From contig JAJEKV010000075.1 of assembly GCA_021234155.1 (NCBI GenBank), positions 2,358,001 through 2,422,000 of the forward strand: a stretch of 64,000 nt of DNA, given 5' to 3'. The position numbers and the translations under genes were made by a program. The notes beneath the pieces were generated by a model. It was given only the letters and a program-made list of their open reading frames with translations. It was not told where the DNA came from and searched no databases. The DNA is from Isoetes taiwanensis. Taxonomy: Eukaryota > Streptophyta > Lycopodiopsida > Isoetales > Isoetaceae. Shown piece after piece: positions 26,372 through 40,700 of this stretch (position 1 is the first letter of the stretch; each line of letters begins with the position of its first letter).

Positions 26372-28500
26372 TCAGATTCTAGGTAGGTTCCCAGGTGCGA
26401 TCACTTGGAGAATATCATTTCCAATCAACAAAGAAATAGAGCCGCCGACGAAGAAACTTAAAGTCCAAAATCTCTTGAACCTCGAACTCCTCATGATCAT
26501 CAACTTCCACTGGCGGAGGTGGCAGAGGATCACAACCCGGGAAGGGATTAGTTGTATAGGGCTCCAATAGAGAAACATGAAATACGGGATATAGATGAAT
26601 AGCTGGAGGTAGCTCGAGCTGGTATGCCACATCGCTGATTTGAGCCGTGATCTGGTAAGGGCCAAGTCGACGATAATCAAGCTTGTTGCAGGAACATGAG
26701 ATAGGAAGATCCCTATGCAGAAGCTAGACAAGGTCACCAACATGAAATGTAGGAGCTTCTGCCGATGTAAATCAACGTAATGCCGATAGCATTCTTGCAT
26801 TTGGAGAAGATAGTGCTGAAGATCCGATTGAAGAGCCTGAAGTTTCTCAAGTCGAGACTCGACACTAGGATTGACAAAGTCTCTTTCAGTGGCACTAAGA
26901 GACCAATGAGGATGATGGCCATAGTTCAAAAAGAATGGAGTCTGGCTAATGGAAGCATCTACTGAGTTATTATAAGTAAACTCAGCTAATATTAGATAAT
27001 CGACCCAATCATCCTACTGATAACTGATGAAGCACCTCAAATATTGTTCGAGAATCTGATCAGTGCGCTCTGCTTGCCCATTACTTTCTGGATGATAACT
27101 GAAGGTCAATGAAGCAGTATGTAATAACTCCAAAGATGCGTCCAAAAACTTGCGATGAACTGAGGTCCACAATCACTAGCAACAGTATCTAGCAATCCAT
27201 AAGTCTGACTACTTCACAAAGAAGAAGCCCTCACTGATGATGGTGACATTGCAAGAATAAAATGAGAAGTGATCAACGATGATCATGATGGACTCTTCAA
27301 GATCTGTTTAGAACAGGAAGTGGTTGAAGAAGACCATGAGAATGACGTCTTGAAACCTTCGCTCGACAACAGATATCACAAGATCGGATGAAAACTTCGA
27401 CAAAGCAATGAAGCTACAATTGAGCACATGAGCAGACTACAAATATCCCAGATTCTGATTATCTATACAGATTGTGGCCTTATGAGGAGATCCTTCCAAG
27501 AAACGTATCCACTTTTTGAAAGAATTAACTTTTTTTTTTTTTTTGAAAGAATTAACCATTACTATCAGCTCCTTGTCATAAATTGGATAGGTGATTTCGA
27601 CAGCTTAGAACTTCCACAAGTGATAGGCAATCGGATGCTGTTCATGGTCATCTCCCTTCCCCCCTCCCCTCCCCTCCCACTCCCCTCCCATGACAGGATA
27701 CTATCAAGAGCAAAATCAGAAGCATCCACTTCGATAACATATGGGCATGAATGATCTGCATGGGCAAGAAATGGTGTTGTAGTAAAAGCATGTTTTAAGG
27801 TAATGGAAGCATTTTTTGCGTCCGCACTCCATTCAAATGACACATCCTTTGCAGTGAGGCATGTCAAAGAAAAGGCAATCTCCAAATAATCTCGAATAAA
27901 ATACCGATAGAAGTTGGCAAATCCAAGGAAACACTAAATATCTCGAATGAAAGAAGGTATTTGCCACTCTAAAATAGTGCTAACCTTTGTGGCATCCATA
28001 GAGACTCCATGACGAGTGATTCAATAAGCAAGGAGCTCGACATTATCCTGCTCGAACTAGCATTTCTCCAACTTGGCATAAAGTCTATGTTCTCTCAGCT
28101 TCTGAAAGACCTTCTTGACATATTCTTCAGCTCTTCTAGAGTCTTTGAATAGATCATAATATCACCCAAATAGGTGATAACAAAGAGATCCAAAAACTCC
28201 CAAAAGACATCTTTAGCCAAAGTTATCTTCCACTTATCGCATTTCCCTGATCCAAATAAGATTATAGGCGTCTCGAAGATCAATCTTGGTGAAGCATCGT
28301 GCGCCTTACATCGTTTAAGTAACTATGGAATTAGAGGCACGAGATTCTCCTCGATATAGGTCCGCAAAGTCTCCAGTTTCCTTGGTGACAAGCCATAGAT
28401 AGGGCTATATGATGGGGTCATCCCTGACTAGAGATCAATAGAGCAATCATCGGGGCGATGCTCCAGAAGCTTGCTAGCTTTGATCTTGTCAAAAGCATCG
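26372..28500 (-). pseudogene. Ty3/gypsy chromovirus pol remnant
   Basis: On the minus strand, in order: RT with YLGDIMIYS (28183-28095 region; the family has YLDD, so the catalytic Asp is lost); RNase H start VIEVDASDFALDSILS (about 27750); integrase end AEFTYNNSVDAS and PFFLNYGHHPHWSLS (about 26980-26890); and the region FHVSLLEPY with a chromodomain-like end EVQEILDFKFL...YFFVDWK (26480-26415). Several frame changes and stops break the reading frame. Gag and the 5' LTR are absent. The chromodomain places it with plant chromoviruses. Confidence 0.85.
27513..27556 (-). mobile_element. Poly(T)-only insertion with duplicated flanks
   Basis: GAAAGAATTAAC occurs on both sides of a run of 15 T. 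This looks like a retroposition in which little more than the poly(A) tail was copied. Replication slippage could also duplicate the flank. Confidence 0.45.
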
Positions 28501-28841
28501 GGAAATTTCTTATAGGATAGGGGCGGACGTCACTGAAACAGTTAGATGATGGATGAATTTATATTGCAAATGTTAAACTGAGATCTTACCTTATAGATCT
28601 TATAAACTTTGGAGAGAAATATTTGAGATATGGAGCTGAGGGCATTACTGCGGCGAAACCTCCACAGAAACAAGAGCCTGGATAGGAGCAGGAACAAGAA
28701 TTGGAGCAAGGAACGGGAATATGAGCATGAGTAGTAGTAGGAGCTGGAGCAGGAATTGGAGCAAAATCAGAAGCAGAAACTAGAATACACAACAGATTCA
28801 TGAACAGGGATAAGAACATGAGGTGAGGCCTCGTTTAGAAC

Positions 28842-29170
28842 ATGAGCTCAAGACGGCTGGAACCAGCAGACCAACCATTCGAGAGCAGTATCGGGATCCG
28901 CCAGGGATGCCCTCTCTCTCCCATACTGTTTGACTTGTACATTGATCAGTTGGAGAGATGGCTTGCTGACAATGGAGGCAATGCGGCTCAACTTCTACAC
29001 CAGATCACTAGGCAGCTGATGATGTGGACCTCCTGGCTCACACTCATGTAGATATGCAATGCCATCTCAATGTCCCTAGACATATTTTGCCAGGCAACCG
29101 ACATGCGCGTGAACTTGGCCAAGATATGTAAAGGTACAATGTCTCAAACAATTCAGCATACCTTCATGGT
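28842..29170 (+). pseudogene. LINE reverse transcriptase fragment
   Basis: GIRQGCPLSPILFDLYIDQLERWL matches the RT region before the catalytic box. After a frame change (about 29005) the sequence reads ADDVDLLAHTHVDMQ, the catalytic motif itself. It is a short scrap between the Ty3 remnant and the CACTA element. Confidence 0.75.
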
Positions 29171-29269
29171 AATTGATAATGATTATGAAAGTCAGAAGGT
29201 GCTAGGGATGATTTTCCAAGTAGCAATGTAAAGGAAAATCCACTAAGTGATGGAGATCAGACAAGTGAT

Positions 29270-32200
29270 GGAGACCCATTATGTGATAGCACTAGCGATC
29301 CATTAAAACCATTATATGATGGAAGCTCATTGAACATATTATCTGCCATACTTCTAATTCTCGATTTGAAGACTATGCATAGATGGTCAAATTCTAGTCT
29401 TGATGATATTTTAAAAGTTTTGGGAGGACAGTTGTTACCCAAGGGAAACTTATTGCCACGATCATCTGATGAAGGACCTTGGTCTAGAATATGAATCTAT
29501 CCATCCTGCCCAAATGAATGTATTCTTTATAGAGGGGAGCATGCTAATCTTGAGTCTTGCTCTAATGAAAAATGTCAAGAAAGTCGATGGAGCGAAAAAG
29601 GCAGACCTTGTGCACGTAAAGTTGTGCATTACTTCCCTGTCATACCTCGACTACTAAAATTTTATGAATGTCCATCAATGGCGAGACACATGACATGGCA
29701 TGCTAACGATGTAAGCAAAGATGGCATTTGTAGGTATGTCTCTGATTCACCAGCATGGCAGCACATCAATAACATGTAGTCTGACTTTGCTGAAGACCCC
29801 CTGCAATATCAGGTTTAGTTTGGCATTTGATGGTGTAAGCTCGTTTAGTGAAATAAGATCTAACTGGAGTACTTGGCCTGTTATGTTGGTCAATTATAAT
29901 ATTGAATCATGGCTAGCCACAAAGCCACATTTTATTATGCTGATATTGTTGATTCTTGGATCACAACAAGCACCTTCTTCAAAAATTGATGTTTACATGA
30001 GTCTTATTGTGGAAGAGTTCCATAAGTTGTGGGAAGAAGTAAAAGCATTTGACTTCAGCAAGCCAATTTTGGAGAGGGAATTCACCTTGCATACAATGAT
30101 CATGTGGACTATACATGACTTTCCTGCATATGGTTTGTTGGCAGGGTGTGTAATCCATGGATATCGAGCATGTCCCCACTGTGGACCTGATATTCATATT
30201 CGCAAGTCTAGTAGTCTTAGAAAATTTATTTATGCAGGCCATCGCTGATATCTCCCTGTTGATCATAGTTTTCGGAGAATGAAAGCATTTGACGGGAAAA
30301 CTGAAGTTGGAACAGCCCCAAATCTTGTGAAGCCTACTGATATCCAAAATTGGATAATAGAAAAAGAAGAATGGAATAAAAAAGAGTTGTCTCGTAAAGC
30401 ATTGAAACAAAAAAAAAAAAAGCCGATGATGATGCAGATGATGATCCAGTGAAAAGGATGGGGTGGATACGTCTTTCTATATTTTACGAGCTTCCTTATT
30501 AGAAGGTATGTCATGCTTGTAATTTATGCCTTTACGTGTAATTATATTATTTCATATTATATATTACAGCATCTTCTTATTCGAAACACACTGGATGCGA
30601 TGCACGTGGAGAAAAATGTTGCAGAAAATATAGTTAAGACAATACTTGGAGATGCTGACAAGGACAATGAAAAGGTACAAGAAGACATGAGAGAGATTGG
30701 AATTCGAGAGTCCCTTTGGTCTCAATCACAAAATGATATAAGTGGTTTTACCTCATGCTCCATATGTTCTTACAAAAGAAGAAAAAAGAGCTTTCTTTGT
30801 TGTTATACAAACTGTGAAACCTCCGATAGGATTGTCCTTTAACTTTAAAAAATGTGTCGCAAATGGAAAGCTCAAATCGATGAAATTACATGATTATCAT
30901 ATTCTTCTCCAACAGTTCCTTCCTTTGGCTGTCTAGGGGAAGGAGAAAGAATGTCAACATTAAGACTCTGCGCTTTGTTTAAGCAAATCACAGCAAAAGA
31001 AATCCATTTAAGTGATACGACTAACTTGAAGATGGAAGCTGTGAATGTGTTGTGCTTTATCGTTTTTCACAATTTAATGCATCTCATCATACATCTAGTA
31101 GAAGAGCTAGCTATTTGTGGATCTGTGACTGCACAATGGATGTACTGAAGTGTAGAGCAGATGGCGGTTAAAAGCCGTTCTTGGCCTACCGAGGCGTGGC
31201 CGCCCTCTCTCTTCAATGACCGGAACAAATGGTAAATGAGGTCAGAATCGTGGTATTTTGGTGCTAGCGGAGACAGGGAATGGATTCGGCATGAGCAGCA
31301 GAAAAAAGATCTGCTGGAGGTTTACAAATTTTTCCTTTTCGGTGGCAGTTTTGGCAGCAGGTAATCCTCTAACGAGGTTCCATTCTTTATTATGTCTTTG
31401 AATAGACACACCGAAATGGTAGATCTTGGTAGATGCTGGCCTATAAGGTGAAGAATGGAAGCTACAAAACTAGGTAAAGGAGATATTTTGTATTTCTTTT
31501 TCCAAAGGGGAAAATCAAATCATCTGTCTCTTTGTGAAGAATTTGTCCTTGGCCCCCCTCTCCTGTTGCTCTTTCTTGCTAGCAGAAAGGTTTGTAGTAG
31601 AATTTCTGAAAAAGAATGGAGTATCTTGATCTAAAATCACAGGTTCATTGCTTACACATGAAATTATAAGAGATGCCGAGCTAGGGAGTTCATGAGCAGA
31701 TGATGCTTACTTTCAGACTTCAAATATGATGTATTACAGGTAGAAAGATTAATTTCACCTTTTCGGTTCTTGGTACCGCTATGCCAAGAACCTCATGATC
31801 GAAATAAGTTCGATGCTTAACGGTTATGCTCAAATATTTGTTTGAGTGAGTGATTGCTCGAATGCGATGCCCCGAGCTTCTTTTAATCTGCTGGTATAGA
31901 AGAGGAGAAGTCTGATGGCTGGGCTTTGTGTCTAGCCAATTACAGGTTATCTGCATCATATCCTGACAATGCAGCATCTCTTATGTTATCATACATCTGT
32001 GCCAGTTCTTAAAGGTTGATGAAATTGCAGGTTTGGATCAAGTATTAGAAGCATTTGCAGCTTCCTTGAGCAGCGTGGCAGGCTGCTCATTTTACTCTTT
32101 ATTTCTTTCTCGATTCCTCTTCAATCTTGCAACAGGTTCTCATGGTGCTATCAAGACTTATTTGCAGCTACAGGAAAGTGTGTACTTGGCTCCTGTAGTA

Positions 32201-33560
32201 CTCCATCTAATTGGGAAGATTGGTTCTGATCATGTAGTACTAGTTAGATAGAAGAAGAGGTTGAGAAATGCATATTAGTACTGAAGTTGTGAATATGAAA
32301 TTTGATCCATTTGGGATCCATGTGCTTAAATTCTATCTGGTCCATAAGGGGCCATATGTTGTAATTCTTCCTATCTGTTAATACAAAATTTCTTACCTTC
32401 AAAAAAAAAAAAAAAAAATGGATGTACTCCACTAGAAGATTCCTAAAACATCTTAAGAAATACGTTCGCAACATGGCATATCCAGAGGGATCCATTGCTG
32501 AAGGGTACATAATTAATGAAGCAGTGACTTTAACTACCATGAAAGAGGATAGAAATATTGAACTTTTAGGTGAATATGATTGTGTTTTGGAGCGTAACAC
32601 ATCTGAGGTTTTGGAGGGTAAAGGGACTCTGATAAAGTTGGATGTATCAGTGCAACAACAAGCACATGAATGCATTCTAGCACATTCAACCATCATTGAC
32701 ACATGGAGATTGTAGTATTTCAGTTTTAGAAATTAGATGTTGATGTGCTTTAATGTACTAAGTTAACGTATAATTTGTTTATAACAAAAAGTAAGAGCAA
32801 TCACAACATGATATTTTGTCTGGGTGCAAGCGGCCAAGGGAGCAGGTTATGAACTTTCCAGAGTGGCTTAAGATTGAAGTCCAACATATGGTTCAAAATA
32901 AAGAACAAGTAGATCCATTGTTGCTTGATCTTGCTTTTGGAGTTGAAGAGTATGCTACAAGTTATAAAAGCATGTGGGCATATGGTTCGCATTACGAGTG
33001 CAAGACTTAGATGCAAAGCAAGTGACACAAGATTCAGGCATTTCAATAGTATTTCAATCTACGAGTCATAATAGTGCTAAAAACAAGCGTCCAATTGAAG
33101 CTGATAATAGAATATTTTGGCAAAATTCAACAGATTTTACAGGTTCTATTAGTACTTGTAAAAATATTTTTATATAATACGCTTAATTTATACCACTAAT
33201 CCTTTCTCATGATTTTGTACGTATGTCTTGGTTCATCGCATGTGGTGCTTTTGCAATGCCATTGGTATAGGCCTGATATTATTGGACAACGAGCATCAAC
33301 AAAATTTGACAAGTATAGCTTTCAACTAGTGGACACTACAAAAGCTGCATATAAAGCTAATTCAAGTTCTAAACCCTTTGTCTTTCCAGAACATGCCCAA
33401 CAGGTAAAACTATAATTATGGTTTCTTATTTGCAATAATTTTCTTTGTGAAATTGTATGTTTATGCATCTAAATATATGCAGGTTTTCTACTTTCTACTT
33501 TGATGATGCTCATAACGTAGGTTGGTCTATTGTGCTTCAAAACCCATCGCGTAGATGGGT
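29270..33560 (+). mobile_element. CACTA/EnSpm transposon, transposase region
   Basis: The coding region of a CACTA-superfamily DNA transposon, decayed. From 29320 the frame reads DGSSLNILSAILLILDL and then CPNECILYR (about 29505). At 29721-30248 LAFDGVSSFSEI, STWPVMLVNYN, MWTIHDFPAYG and RACPHCGPD match the transposase_21 domain. At 30570-30940 NTLDAMHVEKNVAENI follows. At 32420-32700 TRRFLKHLKKYVRNMAYPEGS and at 33240-33560 CHWYRPDIIG...AQQVFYF match the downstream DUF4218- and DUF4216-type domains. Frame changes and stops make it inactive, and a separate insertion splits it at 31147. Confidence 0.85.
31135..32428 (+). mobile_element. Poly(A)-tailed retroposed insertion in the CACTA element
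   Basis: AATGGATGTACT flanks the insert on both sides (31135-31146 and 32417-32428). The insert (31147-32416) ends in a run of A, here counted as 16-18. Without it the transposase frame reads on directly through WMYSTRRFLK. These are the marks of target-primed retroposition. The contents are not recognised: the first frame opens MAVKSRSWPTEAWPPSLF and soon stops, so it may be a processed pseudogene of an unidentified mRNA or a truncated LINE tail. Confidence 0.8.
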
Positions 33561-33799
33561 TAGTACTTAGGATGAAAGCGACGATGGCATCCTGTATTTC
33601 ACAAATCTTGTGATATATCTGTCTTTAGTTTTTGTAGTTTGAAGGATATCACAAGTGCAATTCAATTCAATTTAATGGTTCTGACATTGTAATATCCTAA
33701 TGTATCATCTTATAAAACTAACAATAAAGTTTCTAGTACTTTTCGTAGACAAGTGCTTCTGTTTTTCACTATAGCACTATTATACCAATGGATGGAGAG

Positions 33800-34416
33800 T
33801 TTTATGGTTACATTTAAATCACAAGCATAGATAGTTGCATTATGATTGCATGACACTTATAATATATATGCCATTTGTGTTGGACAAATGGCAGAAGTGC
33901 TGCCACACTTTAATGGCAAATGAAAGTCACTTAGACAAGTGTTATTTGTTCATATGCAAATGGCACAAGCAAGCCGCACTTACATGTCACTTATTAGTTT
34001 GCCATTTATGTCGCTCAAAATGGCAAAACATTGCCCACACACAAAACATTGCCCACACTTAAATGGCAGATTCAAGTCACTTAGACAGGTGACGTTTGTT
34101 GGTACACAAAACGTCACAAATAGGCGGCACTTATAGGGCACTTACATGTCACTTATTAGTTTGCTATTTACGCAACATGTCACTTATTAGCTTGCCATTT
34201 ACGCAGCTCAAAATGGCAAACTGTTGACCGCACTTAAATGGCAAATGTATGACACTAATCTATGTGTTATTTATAAGGCTAACAATTGGCATGGCACATA
34301 CTTGTCACGTTTGTTTACGTGCCAATTTGTTTACGTGCCAATTGGAACGATATAAATGGCAAATTCAAACCTTGTGCCATTTTTTCGTGCCATTTATGCC
34401 CATTTTTGTAGTAGTG
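33800..34416 (-). mobile_element. CACTA right end: subterminal repeats and terminal repeat
   Basis: The minus strand at 34399-34416 reads CACTACTACAAAAATGGG, a standard CACTA terminus. Inside it are many short repeats in both orientations of AATGGCA, GTCACTTA and GCACTTAAATGG, the transposase-binding subterminal repeats of this superfamily. The matching left terminus is not seen in 28.5-29.3 kb. Confidence 0.75.
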
Positions 34417-34756
34417 TTGTATAAGAAAATCCTTTTTTACAAAAAGATAAGGTTAATTATATTAGTTGTTACTCTAGCCAATTAGTTCTTGTTTTAGCAG
34501 TTACTAGTAGGTTAACACTTTGCTTCAAGATTTGACAAATTGACTTTCCCGACAGTGAATTCAAAAACACAGTTGGAAAATCTTGGTTCATTCATCTCAT
34601 TTTTCAATAGATACCTGAACCTGCCTGATATGTGTTATGGTGTTAAAAAAAAAAGGTGTGCCAAACGACCATTATTATATAGATACATGTATCAACATTG
34701 GTAAAATAGTGTAAAATGTTGGACCCGTCTTTGTTGATCCGAAGTAGCTTTTCAAA

Positions 34757-37700
34757 TTAGAGCTCACACTTGGGATTTACACGTTGAAGAAGATCAAAGC
34801 AGCCAGTACCAACTGGAGGTGGGCGTCCCACAACAAGACGTGATGAAGGGGTGGCCAAATCGTCAGTGTCTCTATACAAAGTGGCGTCCATAAGAAAACG
34901 AGTTGCAGTTTCGTAGCTCATTTTCAGGAAAGGCGACGGACTTGAGGCCATCCCACCTCTGTTGAATTGCCTGTAGTCCCCGTTAAAAGTCATGAAATCA
35001 GCAATAAGGTCCAGGTGTCGTCTGCTTACTGAGATACCATAAGCCTTGAAAACGTTTTGAACTTCTCTTACTATAGTTGAGCGTGCCGCTTCTACTCCAT
35101 AACAGTTAAGCGTGTGAACAACACTATTAGTTTCCAATTTATTCAGATCAAGGTCCTCAGGAAAGGCATAAAGTCCCTGAAAATTGATTCCATCAGTTTG
35201 AATAGCAGGCCTCTCAGCATCCCCTGCGTAATCAATTACGGAACACTTGGCAATTCCAGGAGTTGATCTCACTTTGACTGATTTCAAAGATCTGTCAAAT
35301 ACCTGCATAACCATATAATACAAAGGTCAGCTCTTGCAACATACCAGGCCCAAATTACAGTTATCTTACAGCAGGAAGGAAGACATGAGGCGCGCTTTGA
35401 GGCACATAGTAGTCCAGCACAAACTCCAGCCCATTAGATGTTAGATTACAACTGCTTATGTTTGCAGCATCTTCATTAAAACTAGCACTTGACTGTGCTT
35501 TGCGCATTTTAGTTTTCACATCGGAGGATTTGTTTTGTGACTCGCCATGATTACCTCTCCTAATTTTCTCATTTTTGGCATCTGGATAATTGATTTGTGG
35601 CTCATCAAGTACTTCTGGATCATTAGTCACTTCATCTGACTTATCATCTTCTTCATCTGTAATATCTTCTTCTACCAACAACTGTCCAGGTTCTGCAGCA
35701 CCAATTGCTATTTCATCCTCCAGATCCTCGTATACTGCTTCATCAGTTTTTTGACCCCTTCGTTTCTCTGCATCAGCCCCATCTTCCTCACCTTCGTCTT
35801 CATCATCGTCGTCTTCTTGCTCCCCAAATTCCTGATGCTTCTTGCTTCTCCTTTTCACATGCCCATCTTCTGCATCCAATTCCATTGGCTCATCGGCTGC
35901 TATGACATCAGATGCTGCAGACATAATCTCAATCTGCTTCAGGGACTTCGATAATGCTTTGATTTCATTTTTCAGCTCCTGTCTGAATACCTTGTCAAAT
36001 TTATCGCGGACAACTTCTGTGAACTCCCCAACAGTTAGATTAAGATATGCAGGGTATCTTTCTAGCGGGTAAAATTTTAGAGTAACTCTGTACAGCTTCG
36101 TACGGGAACCACTATGTTTGGCCACTTGTATGATGCTTATGTCTGACTTCTCTAAGACGTCTGCTAGACTAATTCTCTTTAATAAGGCTGCAATTCGTTC
36201 GGCATCTTTCCTGGAAATAGTAAGCCTGTGAGGAATCTTATATCACAAAAATAAAAGAGCTGCCTTCTCACCTTGTCTTGCCACTTTTCAAGGGGCAGGT
36301 CATAATAGGCGTCTTAATATCCTTTTTGTTCGGGTCCTTTGATGATGACAAAAGTATTTCACGCAACCTAGGAATCCCAAGTGTCACATTCATCTCACCT
36401 CGCCCAGCAAAATGGAAGGTATTAAGCCTGCAAAGGAAAAAAATGAAGTGCATCCTCAGAATGAAAGCAAGGCAGATTCCTTTGAGTTAGCTTAACAGAC
36501 AAACTGAAGGTGAAAAAGTGTTCCTAATTTAGCATAAAAATTCACAAGATTCATAAATCCATTGGCAATAGTAAAGGCAAACATGCATCTGATGAAACCA
36601 GTGCCAACCTCGACCCCAAGTCTGTGTGAGCTCAACCTAATTATGCAAATAGCACGTCCAATATTTGGGCAGAAACAGAGATCGGAATAAAAGTCTAATT
36701 TAAAGCTTCAACTGCTGCCAATTAAGCCTCTACATTCAAAACCTGAGAGAATCGCATCCATCAAGGGAAGATCTAGCAATTTCATACAGATTGGTGGAGC
36801 CTGACTGTGTTCCTCCGACTTTTGCTGGTTTCTCCTTGTTTTTATTTTACTTAACACCACTTGCTTGTACTGTGTTCTTGAGGTTCATAATGATTTGCCA
36901 TATGAAACATTTTGCCGAGGTTGTCAATATGGTGGTATGACATTTTACTCTACCAGGTCTGACCATGATATAAACATGCATGCACGAATGAATTGTCTAT
37001 TGGATAGTCTTGATGGTAAAACCAATTAGGTTTGCCAGGGCACCCCTTCCTGTACGAATTATCCTTCTGACCATGTTTTATCATTCTCAGGCACTAATGC
37101 CTTGTTGGACCAAAATCCACCAAGACATAGTTATCTTAAGATATGGTGCACATCTCTGTTTGTACAAATTTCCGCATTGCTTGGACGGTCCTTCAAGAGT
37201 TGACGTAGAAGCAGGAAGGAGTTCTTAGAAGAGCAGCCAAATGCTATCATATTGACTGATTGCAATGCACAAATGCTTATATTTTGAAGTCAAAATAATT
37301 TCATAGTGGATACCTTGACAATAATCTATGAAGGATTATCTGCTGTTTTTTATACTTCGCAATCACCCCAATTCACGGCAAGCCTTACTTCCCATATTGC
37401 ACTTTATCCTGAACAGAGGTTGATGTGAAACTGAGGACAATGACTTTAAAAGGGTTGTTCAGATTCTAATGCAGGTAAGCAAATTCGGAAAAGAGACTAT
37501 AGGGCTGTAACTATGAACAATGCACAGACATGGCCACTTCAAAGGCATTTTTCCAACATAAACATGGCCATTGACTACAGGCAAGTTTCAACAAGACATG
37601 GCATCATTTTAATTAAATCGTCATGCAATCTAAGTCTCAACCATTAGTTAAGCATACTAACGTGTTAAGAGGGGAGAGAGATTATACGTCATTTGCGTTG

Positions 37701-40700
37701 AAGGTTCCCCAACGGACTGTCCAGCTAGAACTCCAACAGGTTCTCCAGGTGGTGCCAAACTAGAGAAATAATTCAGGTTCATGAGATGGGTAAACTCTTT
37801 AACGTGTCTCGTCTTTTTGATCTTCAAATCATTTCTCTTCCTGCTTGGGGTTTGTCGAAGGTAAGACTCCAGGCTCCTCTCAAAGGCTTCTGAAACATGT
37901 TCAATGTAAGAAGTACACATTGACACATCACCCCTTTTCAGTTGCGCATATCCAAGCTTTTGAGATAGAAGATTCCGATTCTGAAAGGAAAAGTCATCAA
38001 TTGCTCTCAGCCCTTGCATATAAGAGATCATCGAAATACATGGAGAACAGGTTACACAAGGCACCTTTGCTAGCAGCTCAAATTCTGTCAAGCAAGATAT
38101 TTTTGAGACATTAATGCCATCTTCTCCATATTGGAACTGGACTAAAGAGCCATCTGAGTCCCGTACTGTGAAATCATAGTTTATTCTTAAACCTTCCAAG
38201 TTTTTAATAAGACATCTCTGTAAGTACCCACTGACAGCTGTCTTTACAGAGGTATCAACAAGCCTATAGAAAATGCATTAGTAAACAAACATCCAAACAG
38301 AAAATTGTACAGAAAAAGAAGGGTATCAACTAAATGCTACATTTCTTATAATTCTTTGACAATCTGTAAGTTTGCACATTGTTAGCCACTCCAAGGTCTG
38401 TATCTGAGAAGGTAGAAAATAACATAAACAGAAGAGTAAACTGTTTCACATTCTTGGCACACCATAGTACAAAATGCAAGCAAATGCACAAGGAAAACAC
38501 AAGACTAAGCCATCCTTACAAACAAGGACCAAATAGAGACTCAAGATCCACTAGGTTTAAGGATATGTGTCAAGAAGCCTTCAGGAAATCCTAAACCTTT
38601 ACATTACCAAGAGAACGTAAGTGGTCTAAACTCCATACCCATCTCTTCCTGCCATACAATGGAAGTAATATTCTTGAGGACGCAATCCAGTTAAGAAACG
38701 ATCTGCAACAAAGCCTCCTGCTCGGGGTCTCGTGTCCCATGGTGGAAAGCACGGCAAAGTCTTGCCTGAAATCATACGTGGAACGCGTTTTCCTTCCAGG
38801 TCTTGTTGCCCCAATAGAGTTGAAATCTGAGTAAAATTAACCTGGAAATTTTCACAAAAAATGAATGAAGGTCTATTCGCTTTAATAAGATAAGCAATCG
38901 CATCTATTTTACATAACCAGCACTTCATAATTTCATCGTTTAGTTGCAATATCAACGAATACTCTTATGCAATAAGTACTCCCAAGTTCTTGCAGTGCCC
39001 ATTTCACTCAGCTGATCTTAGCTCAGACATCATGTTATGTCTCAAACACAAGGCCTCCTGCTTGCAAGCCAAGTGATGAGAAGGTTCCTACTATCCTATT
39101 GTGTCACATTCGTTTCTGATACCATGTCAAAAACTGGAAGCATACCACAAACGACCTCCTAATTCCAAGCAAATCAAGTGCTCTACCACTGAGTCAGCTA
39201 CTGAGTCCATACTAGAGCCATATGTGCCAACTATGATATATTCTACAACACCTTTCCTTTAAGAGGCTAAAACTTCCAACTGCTACAATAAGGAATAATT
39301 ACACCCATATACCCTACTTCGAGTCTGGACTCGTAAGATTAAGGTAGCCTAATAAGAACGTAACAGAAGGCCCTGACGTTTTCTGTTCTTGTTTTACTTG
39401 CTATGTGTATCTGAAGACAGAGAATGCTCCTAGATTATGAAGAGTTGATGTATTTATTCAGTTTTATTACTCTTAGGGTCTATGGTAAAAGTTACTTTTC
39501 ATATTCATGTGTTTTCTCTATTCTATTAGCAATCAAATGACACAAAGATCTTGAGGTTAACTCATAGATAATTACCATACCACCTTTTGCACCCGACACA
39601 GTCATCAGACACATGCAGTTGCTTGGGAATGGTTTCATAAGACCTGCTGGGATGGCTAAATTATTAACATTTGTAGTTACACCCTTATTGAGTTCGCTTG
39701 ACATTTGCGTGTCTATCTGAGCTCTTGCTGCATCTCCTCTCATTTGTAGTTGCTTTTCCACTTTGTTTTTCACATCATCCAGGTTGAATTCTGCAAAATA
39801 ACACAAATATGCTGAGCTGTTCATGGAAAGGAACCAAACGCACTGCATATTTCTTATACCAGAAGATGTAACATCACAACCCACAAAGGAAGCATGAACT
39901 TTATCACCCACTGTATCGGAGTTTCTTAGCATGCTATCACGTTCAACTTCTGCACTAGGAACCAGGAGAAGATCATCCATTCCACACGTGAATCCATACA
40001 TCTGTAAAGTGGACAGCAAGGGACTTACCGACCTGAAAAGGAACATGACTAAGTGACAAGTAAAGGTTCTAACCTGCAAATGAAATGTGAATAGCCTACT
40101 GAAGATTGAGAGAAGTCGCCCGGCATCTTCAGCTCCATATAGTTCATGAAATGCATGCACAAGGCCAAGTTTGTCAAATTGTGCCTTGTCAATGACACCA
40201 GCAAGCAAATGATTGTCCCGGACCACCACCATAAGTTCATCACTTTTCTTGCCCCAGTATTCTCCCGTCACTTTCCCAGCCTTCTCAAACGAATAAGGAG
40301 CCCTCCCATGTGTTACATGCATAAGAACAGTGGTGATAACCTGCAAATGTGTTTTTATTTGTAAAAGGCCCCAGTACTTGCCATAGCATATAACTGAAAA
40401 CGGATTCTTACTTGCTTTCCTGTCCATAATTCCCGTGGTTTTAAAATAGCCGGAGTAACAGATGAGAAAAATGGTTCCCTTTCACAAATTTCCAATGCAG
40501 AGGCGGCTTTCGCAGAATAAGTACGGTTCGATGTAACGCAAGCAGAATAAACGAGTTGCTGATACTCAGCTTTTGTATAAAATGTATCTTTCTTCGTCAT
40601 AAGTACAGCACTTACTATATGGTCCTACAGAAAAGATCTCGGTTTACTTGTATTCATGCTTATTATACGCATATAGAGACTAAAACATGCATAGAGATGG

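Noticed and set aside
28586-28819. Proline/cysteine-rich small secreted protein on the minus strand
   Set aside because: It derives from low-complexity GAGCAGGA repeats between transposon fragments; no splice or family support.
35705-36072. Plus-strand frames rich in His, Leu and Ser
   Set aside because: They are the complement of the Asp/Glu-rich insert in NRPA1 exon 20.
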